A stretch of 42,198 nucleotides of DNA from Bacteroidota bacterium (GTDB lineage: Bacteria; Bacteroidota; Ignavibacteria; Ignavibacteriales; Ignavibacteriaceae): positions 1 to 42,198 of the forward strand of contig JACZTL010000024.1 of assembly GCA_022573715.1 (NCBI GenBank), written 5' to 3'. This document shows positions 28,006 through 36,618 of the stretch, one piece after another. The position numbers and the translations under genes are program-made. Positions within the stretch are counted from its first letter, which is position 1. The number at the start of each line of letters is the position of its first letter. Under the pieces are notes generated by a model. The model saw nothing but the letters and a program-made list of their open reading frames with translations, searched no databases and was not told where the DNA came from.

Positions 28006-28818
28006 ATGAAATTAAATAGAGTAATTTTTTATATCATTTTATCATTTACGCTTATATCATTTCAGCAAAATGTTAAAGGGGATAATAAAAATGATATAAC
28101 CATAGATGAACAGCTTGGTAAATATATACCATTGAATGTTAAGTTTTTAAATTCATTGGGAAAAGAAATTGTTCTTAAAGATTTTTTTAATGATAGACCT
28201 GTTGTTTTTGCCTTTGTTTATTATAAATGTCCGGGTATTTGTACTCCATTAATGACTGATATTGCTAAAGTAATAAACAGATCTACTTTAGAGCCGGGGA
28301 TAGATTATAGAGTTGTAATTTTAAGTATGGATGAAAAAGAAACATCTAAAATTGCAGCAGAGAAGAAAAAAGCAATATTCAATTTGATCGATAAGAATAT
28401 TGCGCCTGAAGACTGGGGATTTTTAACAGGTAGTTATAATAACATAAAAGAAATAGCTGATGCTACAGGTTTTCATTTTAAGAGGGAAGGAACTCAATTT
28501 ATACATACAACTTCTCTAATGTTTTTGACTAAAGACGGAAAGTTAAGCAGGTATTTATATCCGAGTTATAAAAAGAGCAGTGGATTTTCCATATTACCTT
28601 TTAGTTTTAAGCTTGCAGTAATTGATGCAACTGAAGGAAATGTTATTCCAAGTTTGGGTAAATTATTAGCGTTCTGCTTTAGTTATGATCCGCAGGGAAG
28701 AACGTATGTTTTTGATATTTTAAAAATAGTTGGAGCCAGTACTATTTTAACAGTAAGCGTGGTGATAATAATATTGGTAAAAAAGAAAAAAGTAAATGAC
28801 AACAAGAGGTTAGTTTAA
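28006..28818 (+). CDS. SCO1/SenC-type copper chaperone
   Basis: This is a 270-aa thioredoxin-fold protein with an N-terminal signal or anchor (VIFYIILSFTLISF), the copper-binding CPGIC (C75, C79) and the distal H167 (in FIHTTS). It delivers copper to the CuA site of oxidase subunit II. A second hydrophobic helix (about 242-258) and a basic tail sit at the C-terminus, which is longer than in simple Sco proteins. The conserved Sco spacing between the Cys pair and the His is kept. Its stop overlaps the ATG of subunit I (TAATG). Confidence 0.9.
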   Translation: MKLNRVIFYIILSFTLISFQQNVKGDNKNDITIDEQLGKYIPLNVKFLNSLGKEIVLKDFFNDRPVVFAFVYYKCPGICTPLMTDIAKVINRSTLEPGIDYRVVILSMDEKETSKIAAEKKKAIFNLIDKNIAPEDWGFLTGSYNNIKEIADATGFHFKREGTQFIHTTSLMFLTKDGKLSRYLYPSYKKSSGFSILPFSFKLAVIDATEGNVIPSLGKLLAFCFSYDPQGRTYVFDILKIVGASTILTVSVVIIILVKKKKVNDNKRLV

Positions 28819-30467
28819 TGGCAGATAATTCTATAGCTATTAGCAGTAAAGGTCACGAAAGTTATATTGACCATAAAGGTAAACATTCAGGTCTATTAGG
28901 TTGGATATTTTCTACAGATCACAAACGCATAGCTATTCTTTATTTAGTAGCTATTTCATCATGGTTTTTAATTGCAGTATTATTGGGGTTTTTAATAAGA
29001 CTTGAGTTATTGACACCCGGAGAAACAATTGTAGGAGCACAGACATATAATGCGTTTTTTACACTGCACGGAATAATCATGGTTTTTCTTTTTGTAATTC
29101 CAGCTATTCCTGCAATTTTTGGTAATTTCTTTTTACCAATTATGCTTGGTGCAAAAGACGTTGCGTTCCCGAGATTAAATTTATTTAGTTGGTACCTTTA
29201 TATTATCGGAGGAATATTTGTAATTATTGCCATCTTTCTACCTGGCGGTGCCCCGGATTCAGGCTGGACATTTTACATTCCCTACAGTATAAGAACAAGT
29301 ACAAATATGATTTTTACACTGTCGGCAGCTTTTATATTAGGCTTTTCATCTATAGTTACAGGTTTAAACTTTATTGTAACAATTCACAGAATGAGAGCAC
29401 CGGGAATGAGTTGGTTTAGGATGCCTCTTTTTCCTTGGGCTTTGTATGCTACAGGATGGATACAAGTTCTTGTTACACCGATAATTGGTATCACTCTTTT
29501 ACTTATAATAGTTGAAAGAGTTTTTAGAGTAGGACTTTTTGACCCTTCTTTGGGCGGTGATCCTGTTTTATATCAGCATTTATTCTGGATATATTCTCAT
29601 CCCGCAGTTTATATTATGGCAGTTCCTGCAATGGGAGTAATAACTGAAATTATAACAGTATATTCGCACAAAACTATATTTGGGTATAAAGCTATTGCAT
29701 TTTCATCATTGGCTATTGCTTTGTTCGGTTCGTTGGTCTGGGGACATCATATGTTCTCTGCGGGAATGAGCGATACTGCCAATTTTATTTTTTCTTTACT
29801 TACATTTTTGGTTGCTATACCCAGTGCAATTAAAGTTTTTAACTGGACGGCTACTCTTTATAAAGGGTCTATTGATTTAGAACCACCAATGTTATATGGA
29901 CTGGCATTTATTTTCTTATTTACAATAGGTGGCTTAACAGGAATAATGCTGGGTACACTTTCACTCGATATTCATTTAACTGATACTACTTTTGTGGTGG
30001 GTCATTTTCATTATGTCATTTTTGGTACTACAGGTTTCGCTTTCATTGGAGGTTTATATCATTGGTTTCCAAAGATGTTTGGCAGAACTTATAATAAAAA
30101 ATTAGCTAAAATATCATTTTGGATTCTCTTAGTAGGTTTTAACATACTTTATTTTCCAATGTTTGTTATGGGCTGGTTAGGTATGCCTAGAAGATCTTAT
30201 GATTATTTACCTGAGTACCAATCTTATCATGTTATTTCAACTATAGGTTCTTGGATTTTAATATTAGCTTTAATAATAATAGTATATACTTTTATTAAAG
30301 CATTAAGGTCCGGAGAGAGAACACACGAAATGAATTATTGTGGCGGAGAAACTTTAGAATGGAAAGTAGAAACACCACCTACTCACGAAAATTTTGATGA
30401 AATACCAGTTATAACAGGTGGACCATACGATTATAAACAGAATGAATTAGAATCGGAGGTAGAGTAA
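28818..30467 (+). CDS. ctaD: Cytochrome c oxidase subunit I, A2-type heme-copper oxidase
   Basis: This 549-aa protein has about twelve membrane helices. Heme and copper ligands are in NAFFTLHGIIMVFLF (low-spin heme His), FWIYSHPAVYI (H261 and Y265, the CuB ligand and the cross-linked Tyr), WGHHMF (two CuB His) and VVGHFHYVIFG (heme a3 and heme a His). The motif Y259-S260-HPAV replaces the GHPEV glutamate of A1 enzymes and marks the A2 subfamily, where a Tyr-Ser pair serves the D channel (as in Rhodothermus and Thermus caa3 oxidases). It reduces O2 to water and pumps protons. Confidence 0.96.
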   Translation: MADNSIAISSKGHESYIDHKGKHSGLLGWIFSTDHKRIAILYLVAISSWFLIAVLLGFLIRLELLTPGETIVGAQTYNAFFTLHGIIMVFLFVIPAIPAIFGNFFLPIMLGAKDVAFPRLNLFSWYLYIIGGIFVIIAIFLPGGAPDSGWTFYIPYSIRTSTNMIFTLSAAFILGFSSIVTGLNFIVTIHRMRAPGMSWFRMPLFPWALYATGWIQVLVTPIIGITLLLIIVERVFRVGLFDPSLGGDPVLYQHLFWIYSHPAVYIMAVPAMGVITEIITVYSHKTIFGYKAIAFSSLAIALFGSLVWGHHMFSAGMSDTANFIFSLLTFLVAIPSAIKVFNWTATLYKGSIDLEPPMLYGLAFIFLFTIGGLTGIMLGTLSLDIHLTDTTFVVGHFHYVIFGTTGFAFIGGLYHWFPKMFGRTYNKKLAKISFWILLVGFNILYFPMFVMGWLGMPRRSYDYLPEYQSYHVISTIGSWILILALIIIVYTFIKALRSGERTHEMNYCGGETLEWKVETPPTHENFDEIPVITGGPYDYKQNELESEVE

Positions 30468-30468
30468 A

Positions 30469-31089
30469 TTGAGCTCAGAAGGAAATGTAGCTGTGCACGT
30501 TCACAGAGACGATGAAGCTACTAAATTAGGAATGTGGTTATTTCTATTCACTGAACTTACTTTGTTTGGCGGTTTATTTTTAATATATGCTGTTTACAGG
30601 TTTACACATCAAGCTGATTTTCATATAGCTGCACAAAATATGGATACTTTTATTGGTGCATTAAATACTATCATTCTACTTACAAGTAGTTTAACCATGG
30701 TATTATCCATTACAGCAATACGAAGAGGAAGTAAGAAGCTTTCATTGCTTTTTCAAGGTATTACAATATTCTTCGGGTTTATATTTTTATTAAATAAATA
30801 TTTTGAATGGAGCCACGAGATTCATCTCGGTAATTTTCCAGGATCTGAAATTTTATTAAGTAAAAGTCAAGGTGATATTTTGTTCTTCGGTTTATACTAT
30901 GTAATGACCGGGCTTCATGGTTTACACGTAATTATTGGAATGATTGTTATTGCTATAATGATGAGATTCACTTTGAAGAATGTTATAACTCGTAACAATA
31001 ATATTAAACTTGAAGTAGCCGGATTGTATTGGCACCTGATTGATATAATTTGGATTTTCTTGTTCCCATTGTTTTATTTAATTTCTTGA
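30469..31089 (+). CDS. ctaE: Cytochrome c oxidase subunit III
   Basis: This 206-aa protein has five main hydrophobic helices. Typical motifs are KLGMWLFLFTELTLFGGLFL, FNTIILLTSSLT-like ALNTIILLTSSLTMVLS, KYFEWSHEI, DILFFGLYYVMTGLHGLHVIIG and AGLYWHLIDIIWIFLFPLFYL. The start codon is TTG, one base after the subunit I stop, chosen because GGAGGT (30456-30461) lies at good distance and no ATG is available before the conserved region. Subunit III stabilises subunit I and supports proton uptake. Confidence 0.94.
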   Translation: MSSEGNVAVHVHRDDEATKLGMWLFLFTELTLFGGLFLIYAVYRFTHQADFHIAAQNMDTFIGALNTIILLTSSLTMVLSITAIRRGSKKLSLLFQGITIFFGFIFLLNKYFEWSHEIHLGNFPGSEILLSKSQGDILFFGLYYVMTGLHGLHVIIGMIVIAIMMRFTLKNVITRNNNIKLEVAGLYWHLIDIIWIFLFPLFYLIS

Positions 31090-31096
31090 GGCATTA

Positions 31097-31390
31097 ATGG
31101 AAGAAAAAGAAAAACATTCATTAACTAACCATAGCTACTCTGTTTATATTATAGTTTGGTTGGCTTTGTTAACTTTTACTGCTATAACTGTAGCTGTAGC
31201 TGGAATAAATTTTGGTAATGCTACAATTGCTATTGCATTAATTATAGCATCGATTAAAACATATCTTGTATTAACAATTTTTATGCACTTAAAAATCGAA
31301 AATAATACTTTTAAGGTTTTTATAATTATAGCAATATTCTTTTTAATTGTTACATTTGTCCTATTATTCTCTGATTATTCTAATATTTAA
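31097..31390 (+). CDS. ctaF: Cytochrome c oxidase subunit IV (prokaryotic type)
   Basis: This is a 97-aa protein with three hydrophobic helices and the pattern of the prokaryotic COX4/CtaF family: HSYSVYIIVWLALLTFTAITV, then IALIIASIKTYLVLTIFMHLKIENN, and a final helix. It is a small accessory subunit of aa3-type oxidases and lies between subunits III and II. Gaps to its neighbours are 7 and 12 bp. The MHLK stretch of helix 2 is characteristic. Confidence 0.88.
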   Translation: MEEKEKHSLTNHSYSVYIIVWLALLTFTAITVAVAGINFGNATIAIALIIASIKTYLVLTIFMHLKIENNTFKVFIIIAIFFLIVTFVLLFSDYSNI

Positions 31391-31402
31391 GGTAAGATAA
31401 AT

Positions 31403-32005
31403 ATGATAGCGCAAGCTACTAATTTTGCACAAAACGTAGATAATACTTTTATTATAATTGTTGGAATATGCGTATTCTTTTTAGTCTTAATAACTACATT
31501 ATTAATAACTTTTGCTATAAAGTATAATAAAAAAAGAAATCCTAAAGCAGTTAATATTCACGGTAATATTAAGTTAGAAATTATTTGGACTATTATTCCA
31601 ACGCTAATAGTTCTCTATATCTTTTGGTTAGGTTGGAGTGATTATATAGAATTGGCAACACCACCTAAAGATGCAATGGTAATAAATGCTACTGCTAGTA
31701 TGTGGCAATGGAAATTCACCTATTCTAACGGTAAGCAAGCCGATACACTTTATGTACCTGTAAATGAAAATATTAAGATAAAATTAAATTCGACTGATGT
31801 GTCTCATTCTTTTTATATACCGGCTTTTAGAATAAAAAGAGATGCAATGCCAAATACTAATAATTCTACATGGTTTAATGCAGAAAAATTGGGTTCATAT
31901 ACTTTATTTTGTGCAGAATACTGTGGTTTGAATCACTCGAAAATGTATACTGAAGTTAAAGTAGTAACTAAAGATAAATTTAATAACTGGTTAAACAGTG
32001 AATAA
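31403..32005 (+). CDS. ctaC: Cytochrome c oxidase subunit II with CuA centre
   Basis: This 200-aa protein has two membrane helices (about 15-38 and 58-78) and a cupredoxin domain. The CuA ligands are complete: H135 (in DVSHSFYIP), C170, E172, C174 and H178 in CAEYCGLNHSKM, and M181. The aromatic patch ASMWQWKFTY is the usual electron entry path. There is no C-terminal heme-c domain, so the enzyme is aa3-like and not a classic caa3. Electrons must arrive from separate cytochrome c domains, such as those at 24717, 27075 or 32910. Confidence 0.95.
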   Translation: MIAQATNFAQNVDNTFIIIVGICVFFLVLITTLLITFAIKYNKKRNPKAVNIHGNIKLEIIWTIIPTLIVLYIFWLGWSDYIELATPPKDAMVINATASMWQWKFTYSNGKQADTLYVPVNENIKIKLNSTDVSHSFYIPAFRIKRDAMPNTNNSTWFNAEKLGSYTLFCAEYCGLNHSKMYTEVKVVTKDKFNNWLNSE

Positions 32006-32013
32006 TTTTTATA

Positions 32014-32889
32014 ATGGAATTTAAAGAAAAAATAAATATTTTATTAGAACTTACTAAAATAAAGATTACATCTTTTGTTACACTTACAACAGTTTTTGGT
32101 TTTATATTAGCAAGTAATTCTATTAATGAAAAAATTATATTACCAACAATTGGTGTTTTACTGTTAGCCTGCGGTGCAGCCGTTATTAATCATATTCAGG
32201 AAAGAAAAACTGATGCTTTGATGGAAAGAACTAAAAACCGTCCTCTGCCAAGTGGTAAAGTAAAACCAATAACTGCATCTTTTATCGCATTAGTCCTACT
32301 GATTTTGGGTTCAATCTTTTTATCATTAACAGCAGGGTTTATAGCATTAGGATTAGGACTTTTTAACTTAATATGGTATAATGTTATTTATACACCTTTA
32401 AAAAAGAAAACAGCATTTGCAATTATTCCGGGTTCACTTGTTGGTGCAATACCTCCTGCTATTGGATGGGTCGCAGGGGGAGGTAGTTTATCAGACCCTA
32501 GAATTGCTTTTATTTCGTTTTTCTTTTTTATCTGGCAAATACCCCATTTCTGGCTATTACTTTTTATATTCGGTAAGGATTACGAAAAAGCGGGTCTTCC
32601 ATCATTAACAAAGATCTTTAATTTAGATCAATTGGGGAGAATTACTTTCATTTGGATTTTAGCAACGATAATAATTTGTTTATTTCTTCCTGTATTTGGT
32701 ATTGTTAAATCTTTATACATAAATATTGGACTATTGTTATCAGGATTTTGGTTAACCTGGAGTACATTTAAATTGTTAAGACCAAACTTAGAATCAAAGC
32801 AATTTAAATTAGCTTTTTACAATATTAATACATTTGTAATATTAATTATTTTTCTTATTTCAATAGATAATTTATTCATTTTATATTAA
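32014..32889 (+). CDS. ctaB: Heme O synthase (protoheme IX farnesyltransferase)
   Basis: This 291-aa UbiA-family prenyltransferase has about nine hydrophobic helices. The active site is N59-H60 to D67 with MERTKNRPLPSG (70-81), the standard CtaB signature, and the second motif DYEKAGLPSL. It adds a farnesyl group to heme b to form heme O, the precursor of heme A for the oxidase. It starts 8 bp after subunit II. No heme A synthase (ctaA) is recognised in the window. Confidence 0.94.
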   Translation: MEFKEKINILLELTKIKITSFVTLTTVFGFILASNSINEKIILPTIGVLLLACGAAVINHIQERKTDALMERTKNRPLPSGKVKPITASFIALVLLILGSIFLSLTAGFIALGLGLFNLIWYNVIYTPLKKKTAFAIIPGSLVGAIPPAIGWVAGGGSLSDPRIAFISFFFFIWQIPHFWLLLFIFGKDYEKAGLPSLTKIFNLDQLGRITFIWILATIIICLFLPVFGIVKSLYINIGLLLSGFWLTWSTFKLLRPNLESKQFKLAFYNINTFVILIIFLISIDNLFILY

Positions 32890-32909
32890 AAGAATTTGTG
32901 AGCATATAA

Positions 32910-34250
32910 ATGGAATTTCTCGATAAATTTGTAATACCTCAATCTTTAGAACATATTAAATTATTGCACTATTTGGCTACCCTGGTTTTATTTCTTTTTG
33001 TTCCTTTTATTAGCATAGTCTTCGGAAGCACTGCATTGTCACTTCACTTTAGAAAAAAAGGCACAAGCGAATCAGATAAAGGTTTAATTTATTTTGCAAA
33101 AGATCTAATCGGAATGTTTACGGTGAATAAAAATGTTGGTATAGTTTTAGGAATTATACCTGTAATTACTTTGATGCTCATTTATGCCCAGTTATTACAT
33201 TCTGCAAATAACTCAGCAGTTACTTATTTATTTATTGCTTCTATTCTGATAATAGTGTCGTTTATTTTTATATATACTTACCGTTATTTGATGAGTTTTG
33301 ATATTATATTCAACTCTCTCCAAAATTTTGAATCTGATAATAAAACTATTGTTAACGATTTTAATAAATTAAGTAAAGCAAGCAGAACCATCAGTTTAAG
33401 GGTAGGGCATTACGGTTTAATATTACTTGTCTTATCAATTTGGTTTTTACTTGGGGGGTGGAATGTTGCGCTGCATCCAGAACAAGCTGATAAACAAGGT
33501 ATTTTTGCTGTTTTATTCTCTTTAGATGTAATAATTAGATTACTTTCTTTCCTATCATTTGCAATGGCACTTACAGGCGGTGCAATATTATTCAGATTCT
33601 TCTTTTGGGAAGGTGGTATTAAGGGACTTGATGAGAAATACCTTGGATTAGTTAAAAATATTGGAGTTAAAATTGCTTTTTACTTCTCAGCATTAATTCC
33701 GATATTCTTAGTTATTAATTTAACTATATTTCCCAAAGCAGCTTTGTCTTCCTCAATATTTATTTATTCCGGATTAACTTTATTCTTCTTGTTTATCTGT
33801 TATAATATTCTATATGCAATGACTAAGAATGAAAAAGTAAATTACAGTGGAGTGCTTTTTATATTATTACTTCTTGCTATGTGTTTCTCATTAACAAAAG
33901 ATCAACTTGCAATGAACAATGCAACTGAACTTCAAACTTTAAAGTTGGGCAAGAAATATGAAGTTATGATGGCAAGTTTAACCGGTGAAACTGTAAAAGT
34001 ACCTGTAATAAATGGAGAAGATGTATTCCAAACCAGGTGTTCTGCTTGTCATGCATTTGATTACAAAATAGTTGGACCGTCTTATAATGAATCCTTAAAA
34101 AAATATGAAGGGAAACTGAAAGATTTGGTTGCTTTTATACTAAATCCTAAAAAAATAAATCCGGATTATATTCCGATGCCTAATCCGGGACTTAAACCAA
34201 GTGAAGCTAAGGCAGTAGCAAAATATATTTTAGATACATATAAAAAATAA
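32910..34250 (+). CDS. Polytopic membrane protein fused to a C-terminal cytochrome c
   Basis: This 446-aa protein has about eight hydrophobic helices (residues 20-330) and then a class I cytochrome c domain with CSACH (377-381), IVGPSY and the Met-bearing IPMPNPGLKPSEAKAVAKYIL. Several His residues lie in or near helices (H15, H20, H98, H167, H189) and could bind heme b, but this is not established. The membrane part resembles no well-known oxidase subunit to me. It is the last gene of the respiratory block, 20 bp after ctaB, and a terminator follows. It may act as an electron carrier or quinol-interacting protein for the oxidase. Confidence 0.8.
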   Translation: MEFLDKFVIPQSLEHIKLLHYLATLVLFLFVPFISIVFGSTALSLHFRKKGTSESDKGLIYFAKDLIGMFTVNKNVGIVLGIIPVITLMLIYAQLLHSANNSAVTYLFIASILIIVSFIFIYTYRYLMSFDIIFNSLQNFESDNKTIVNDFNKLSKASRTISLRVGHYGLILLVLSIWFLLGGWNVALHPEQADKQGIFAVLFSLDVIIRLLSFLSFAMALTGGAILFRFFFWEGGIKGLDEKYLGLVKNIGVKIAFYFSALIPIFLVINLTIFPKAALSSSIFIYSGLTLFFLFICYNILYAMTKNEKVNYSGVLFILLLLAMCFSLTKDQLAMNNATELQTLKLGKKYEVMMASLTGETVKVPVINGEDVFQTRCSACHAFDYKIVGPSYNESLKKYEGKLKDLVAFILNPKKINPDYIPMPNPGLKPSEAKAVAKYILDTYKK

Positions 34251-34274
34251 TTTTGTAATTTTAATTTTGATGAT

Positions 34275-34316
34275 AAAAAAGCTTTAAAACTTATTTTGTT
34301 TTTAAGCTTTTTTTTT
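34275..34316 (+). terminator. Rho-independent terminator of the respiratory block
   Basis: AAAAAAGCTTTAAAAC pairs with GTTTTTAAGCTTTTTT around a short TTATTTT loop, 24 bp after the last gene, and the right arm merges into a T-run. It is AT-rich but long, and placed as expected for the end of the operon. Confidence 0.7.
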
Positions 34317-34360
34317 AAAATAGAAACAATATATAATCACTTTAATATTATTATACTTTT

Positions 34361-36511
34361 ATGGAAACTATTTCAGACAAAAAAGAAATATTGTACAAAA
34401 TTGCAAATAATTTATTCTGGTCCTGGGACCCAGAAACTAGGAGCTTATTTGAAAAAATTGATTTAAATACCTGGGATAAAGTTGGTCATAATCCTATAAA
34501 ATTATTAGAAGAAATAAACGATGAAAGGTTCAAAAGTCTGTTTGAAGACGAAGAATTTATAGACATTTTTTTAAATGTAAACTTGAGATTTCAAAATTAT
34601 TTGGAAGGTAATACTTGGTATAAAACAAATTTCCCTAATGAAAACAATTTAACAATTGCCTATTTCTCAGCTGAGTTTGGAATAACAGAGTGTATAAGGA
34701 TATATTCCGGAGGTTTAGGTGTACTTTCAGGTGATCATATAAAATCAGCCAGTGATTTGGGAATTCCATTAATTGGTGTTGGGCTGCTATACAGCAAAGG
34801 GTATTTTCAACAAGCATTAGATAAAGAAGGATGGCAGAAAGAATATTATATAATAGAGGATTTTAACAAATTACCTATAGAACTTCAACGGGACAAAAAT
34901 AATGAACCTTTAAGAGTCGAAGTAAAAATAGCAGATGAAAGTGTTCTTATCCAAATATGGAAAGTCAATCTTGGAAGGACCGTTCTTTATTTACTCGATA
35001 CTGATATAGAAATTAATTCCAAACAAAATAGAGAGATTACGGAAACACTTTACGGCGGAGATATTGAAACCAGAATAAGACAAGAAATTGTAATGGGGAT
35101 TGGAGGCATTAGAGCATTAAATGCTCTAAATATTATTCCGAATGTATGCCATATGAATGAAGGGCATTCAGCATTTTTATCATTAGAAAGGACGAAAATG
35201 GGGTTGGAAAAGTATGGACTAAGTTTTAACGAAGCTAAAAGCTTATGTTATCAGAGTAATATTTTTACAACACATACACCGGTACCTGCAGGCATAGATG
35301 TATTCCCTAAGGAATTAATTAATAAATGTATGAAGGAATATTATACCGAAGATCTACAATTATCTGAAAATGAATTTATGGCTTTGGGAAATATACCTGA
35401 CAGTATAGAACTGAGTTCATTTAATATGGTTCATTTAGCAATGAATAGCTCTATGTATATAAATGGTGTCAGTAAATTACACAATATAGTTTCAAAAGAA
35501 CTTTGGGCTGATAGGTTTAAAGGAATGAAAAATAATGAAATTCCTATAGGTTCAATAACCAACGGTGTTCATATTAAAACTCACACTGCTCCAAATATGC
35601 AAAAATTATTCACAAAATATTTACCTGATTTTTGGGGAAATGAATTATCAAAAAAAGAAACATGGAATTCGATTAATGATTTACCAGCCAATGAACTTTG
35701 GAATGCGCACAATGAAAATAAAAATAAACTTATAAAATTCATTAAACAACGTATTGTTAGACAAACTTTGGAAAAAGGTATAGATGCAAATAATGTTGAC
35801 TTAGAAAATATATTAAATCCGGATGCTTTAACAATTGGATTTGCCAGAAGATTTGCAACTTATAAAAGAGCTACTCTAATTTTTAGTGATTTGGAAAGAT
35901 TGGATAAGATTTTGAACAGTCAAAAACATCCTGTTCAGATTATTTTTGCTGGTAAATCCCATCCGCGAGATCTTGCCGGGAAAGAATTTATTCAAGCTAT
36001 TTACAAAATCAGCTTGGAAGAAAGATTTAAAAATAAAATTGTTTTTTTAGAAAATTATAATCTTGAAGTAGCAAGATATCTTGTTAGTGGTTGTGACTTA
36101 TGGCTTAATAATCCGCGTCGTCCTTTAGAAGCAAGCGGAACTTCCGGTATGAAAGTTGTAACTAATGGAGGATTGAATTTCAGTGTTTTAGACGGATGGT
36201 GGGACGAAGCCTTTACCCCCGATTTAGGTTGGAAAATAGGGGACAGAAAAAATTCTTTTAATTCTGATTTTAAAGATGAAAAAGATATTAACGATTTATA
36301 TAATGTTTTGGAGAAAGAAATAATTCCATTATATTTCAATCGAGATGAACAAAACCTACCCAATATGTGGATTAATAAAGTTAAAAATTCAATTTCAGAA
36401 TTGAGTTGGTTCTTTAACACTGACAGAATGGTGATGGAATATTTTAACAAGTACTATATTCAAGCTTTCAAAAACTATAATAATATCTTATTAGAAAAAA
36501 GTTTAAATTAA
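34361..36511 (+). CDS. glgP: Alpha-glucan phosphorylase
   Basis: This is a 716-aa GT35 enzyme of the shorter alpha-glucan phosphorylase type. An N-terminal DUF3417-like segment has NNLFWSWDPETRSLFEKID. Core motifs are IAYFSAEFGITECIRIYSGGLGVLSGDHIKSAS (about 102), CHMNEGHSAFLSLER, FTTHTPVPAGIDVF and EASGTSGMKVVTNGGLN, with K598 the probable pyridoxal phosphate lysine. It releases glucose 1-phosphate from glycogen or maltodextrin by phosphorolysis. It is transcribed from its own region after the terminator at 34275; the next gene follows after 107 bp. Confidence 0.93.
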   Translation: METISDKKEILYKIANNLFWSWDPETRSLFEKIDLNTWDKVGHNPIKLLEEINDERFKSLFEDEEFIDIFLNVNLRFQNYLEGNTWYKTNFPNENNLTIAYFSAEFGITECIRIYSGGLGVLSGDHIKSASDLGIPLIGVGLLYSKGYFQQALDKEGWQKEYYIIEDFNKLPIELQRDKNNEPLRVEVKIADESVLIQIWKVNLGRTVLYLLDTDIEINSKQNREITETLYGGDIETRIRQEIVMGIGGIRALNALNIIPNVCHMNEGHSAFLSLERTKMGLEKYGLSFNEAKSLCYQSNIFTTHTPVPAGIDVFPKELINKCMKEYYTEDLQLSENEFMALGNIPDSIELSSFNMVHLAMNSSMYINGVSKLHNIVSKELWADRFKGMKNNEIPIGSITNGVHIKTHTAPNMQKLFTKYLPDFWGNELSKKETWNSINDLPANELWNAHNENKNKLIKFIKQRIVRQTLEKGIDANNVDLENILNPDALTIGFARRFATYKRATLIFSDLERLDKILNSQKHPVQIIFAGKSHPRDLAGKEFIQAIYKISLEERFKNKIVFLENYNLEVARYLVSGCDLWLNNPRRPLEASGTSGMKVVTNGGLNFSVLDGWWDEAFTPDLGWKIGDRKNSFNSDFKDEKDINDLYNVLEKEIIPLYFNRDEQNLPNMWINKVKNSISELSWFFNTDRMVMEYFNKYYIQAFKNYNNILLEKSLN

Positions 36512-36618
36512 CTTATTATTAGATTTTGTATTTTATTACTAATTAAATAAAAACTATTATTTTTTAGATTTTTAGATCATTTTTTTATTTTTCAATAAAT
36601 AAAATTAAGTAGGTTTTT

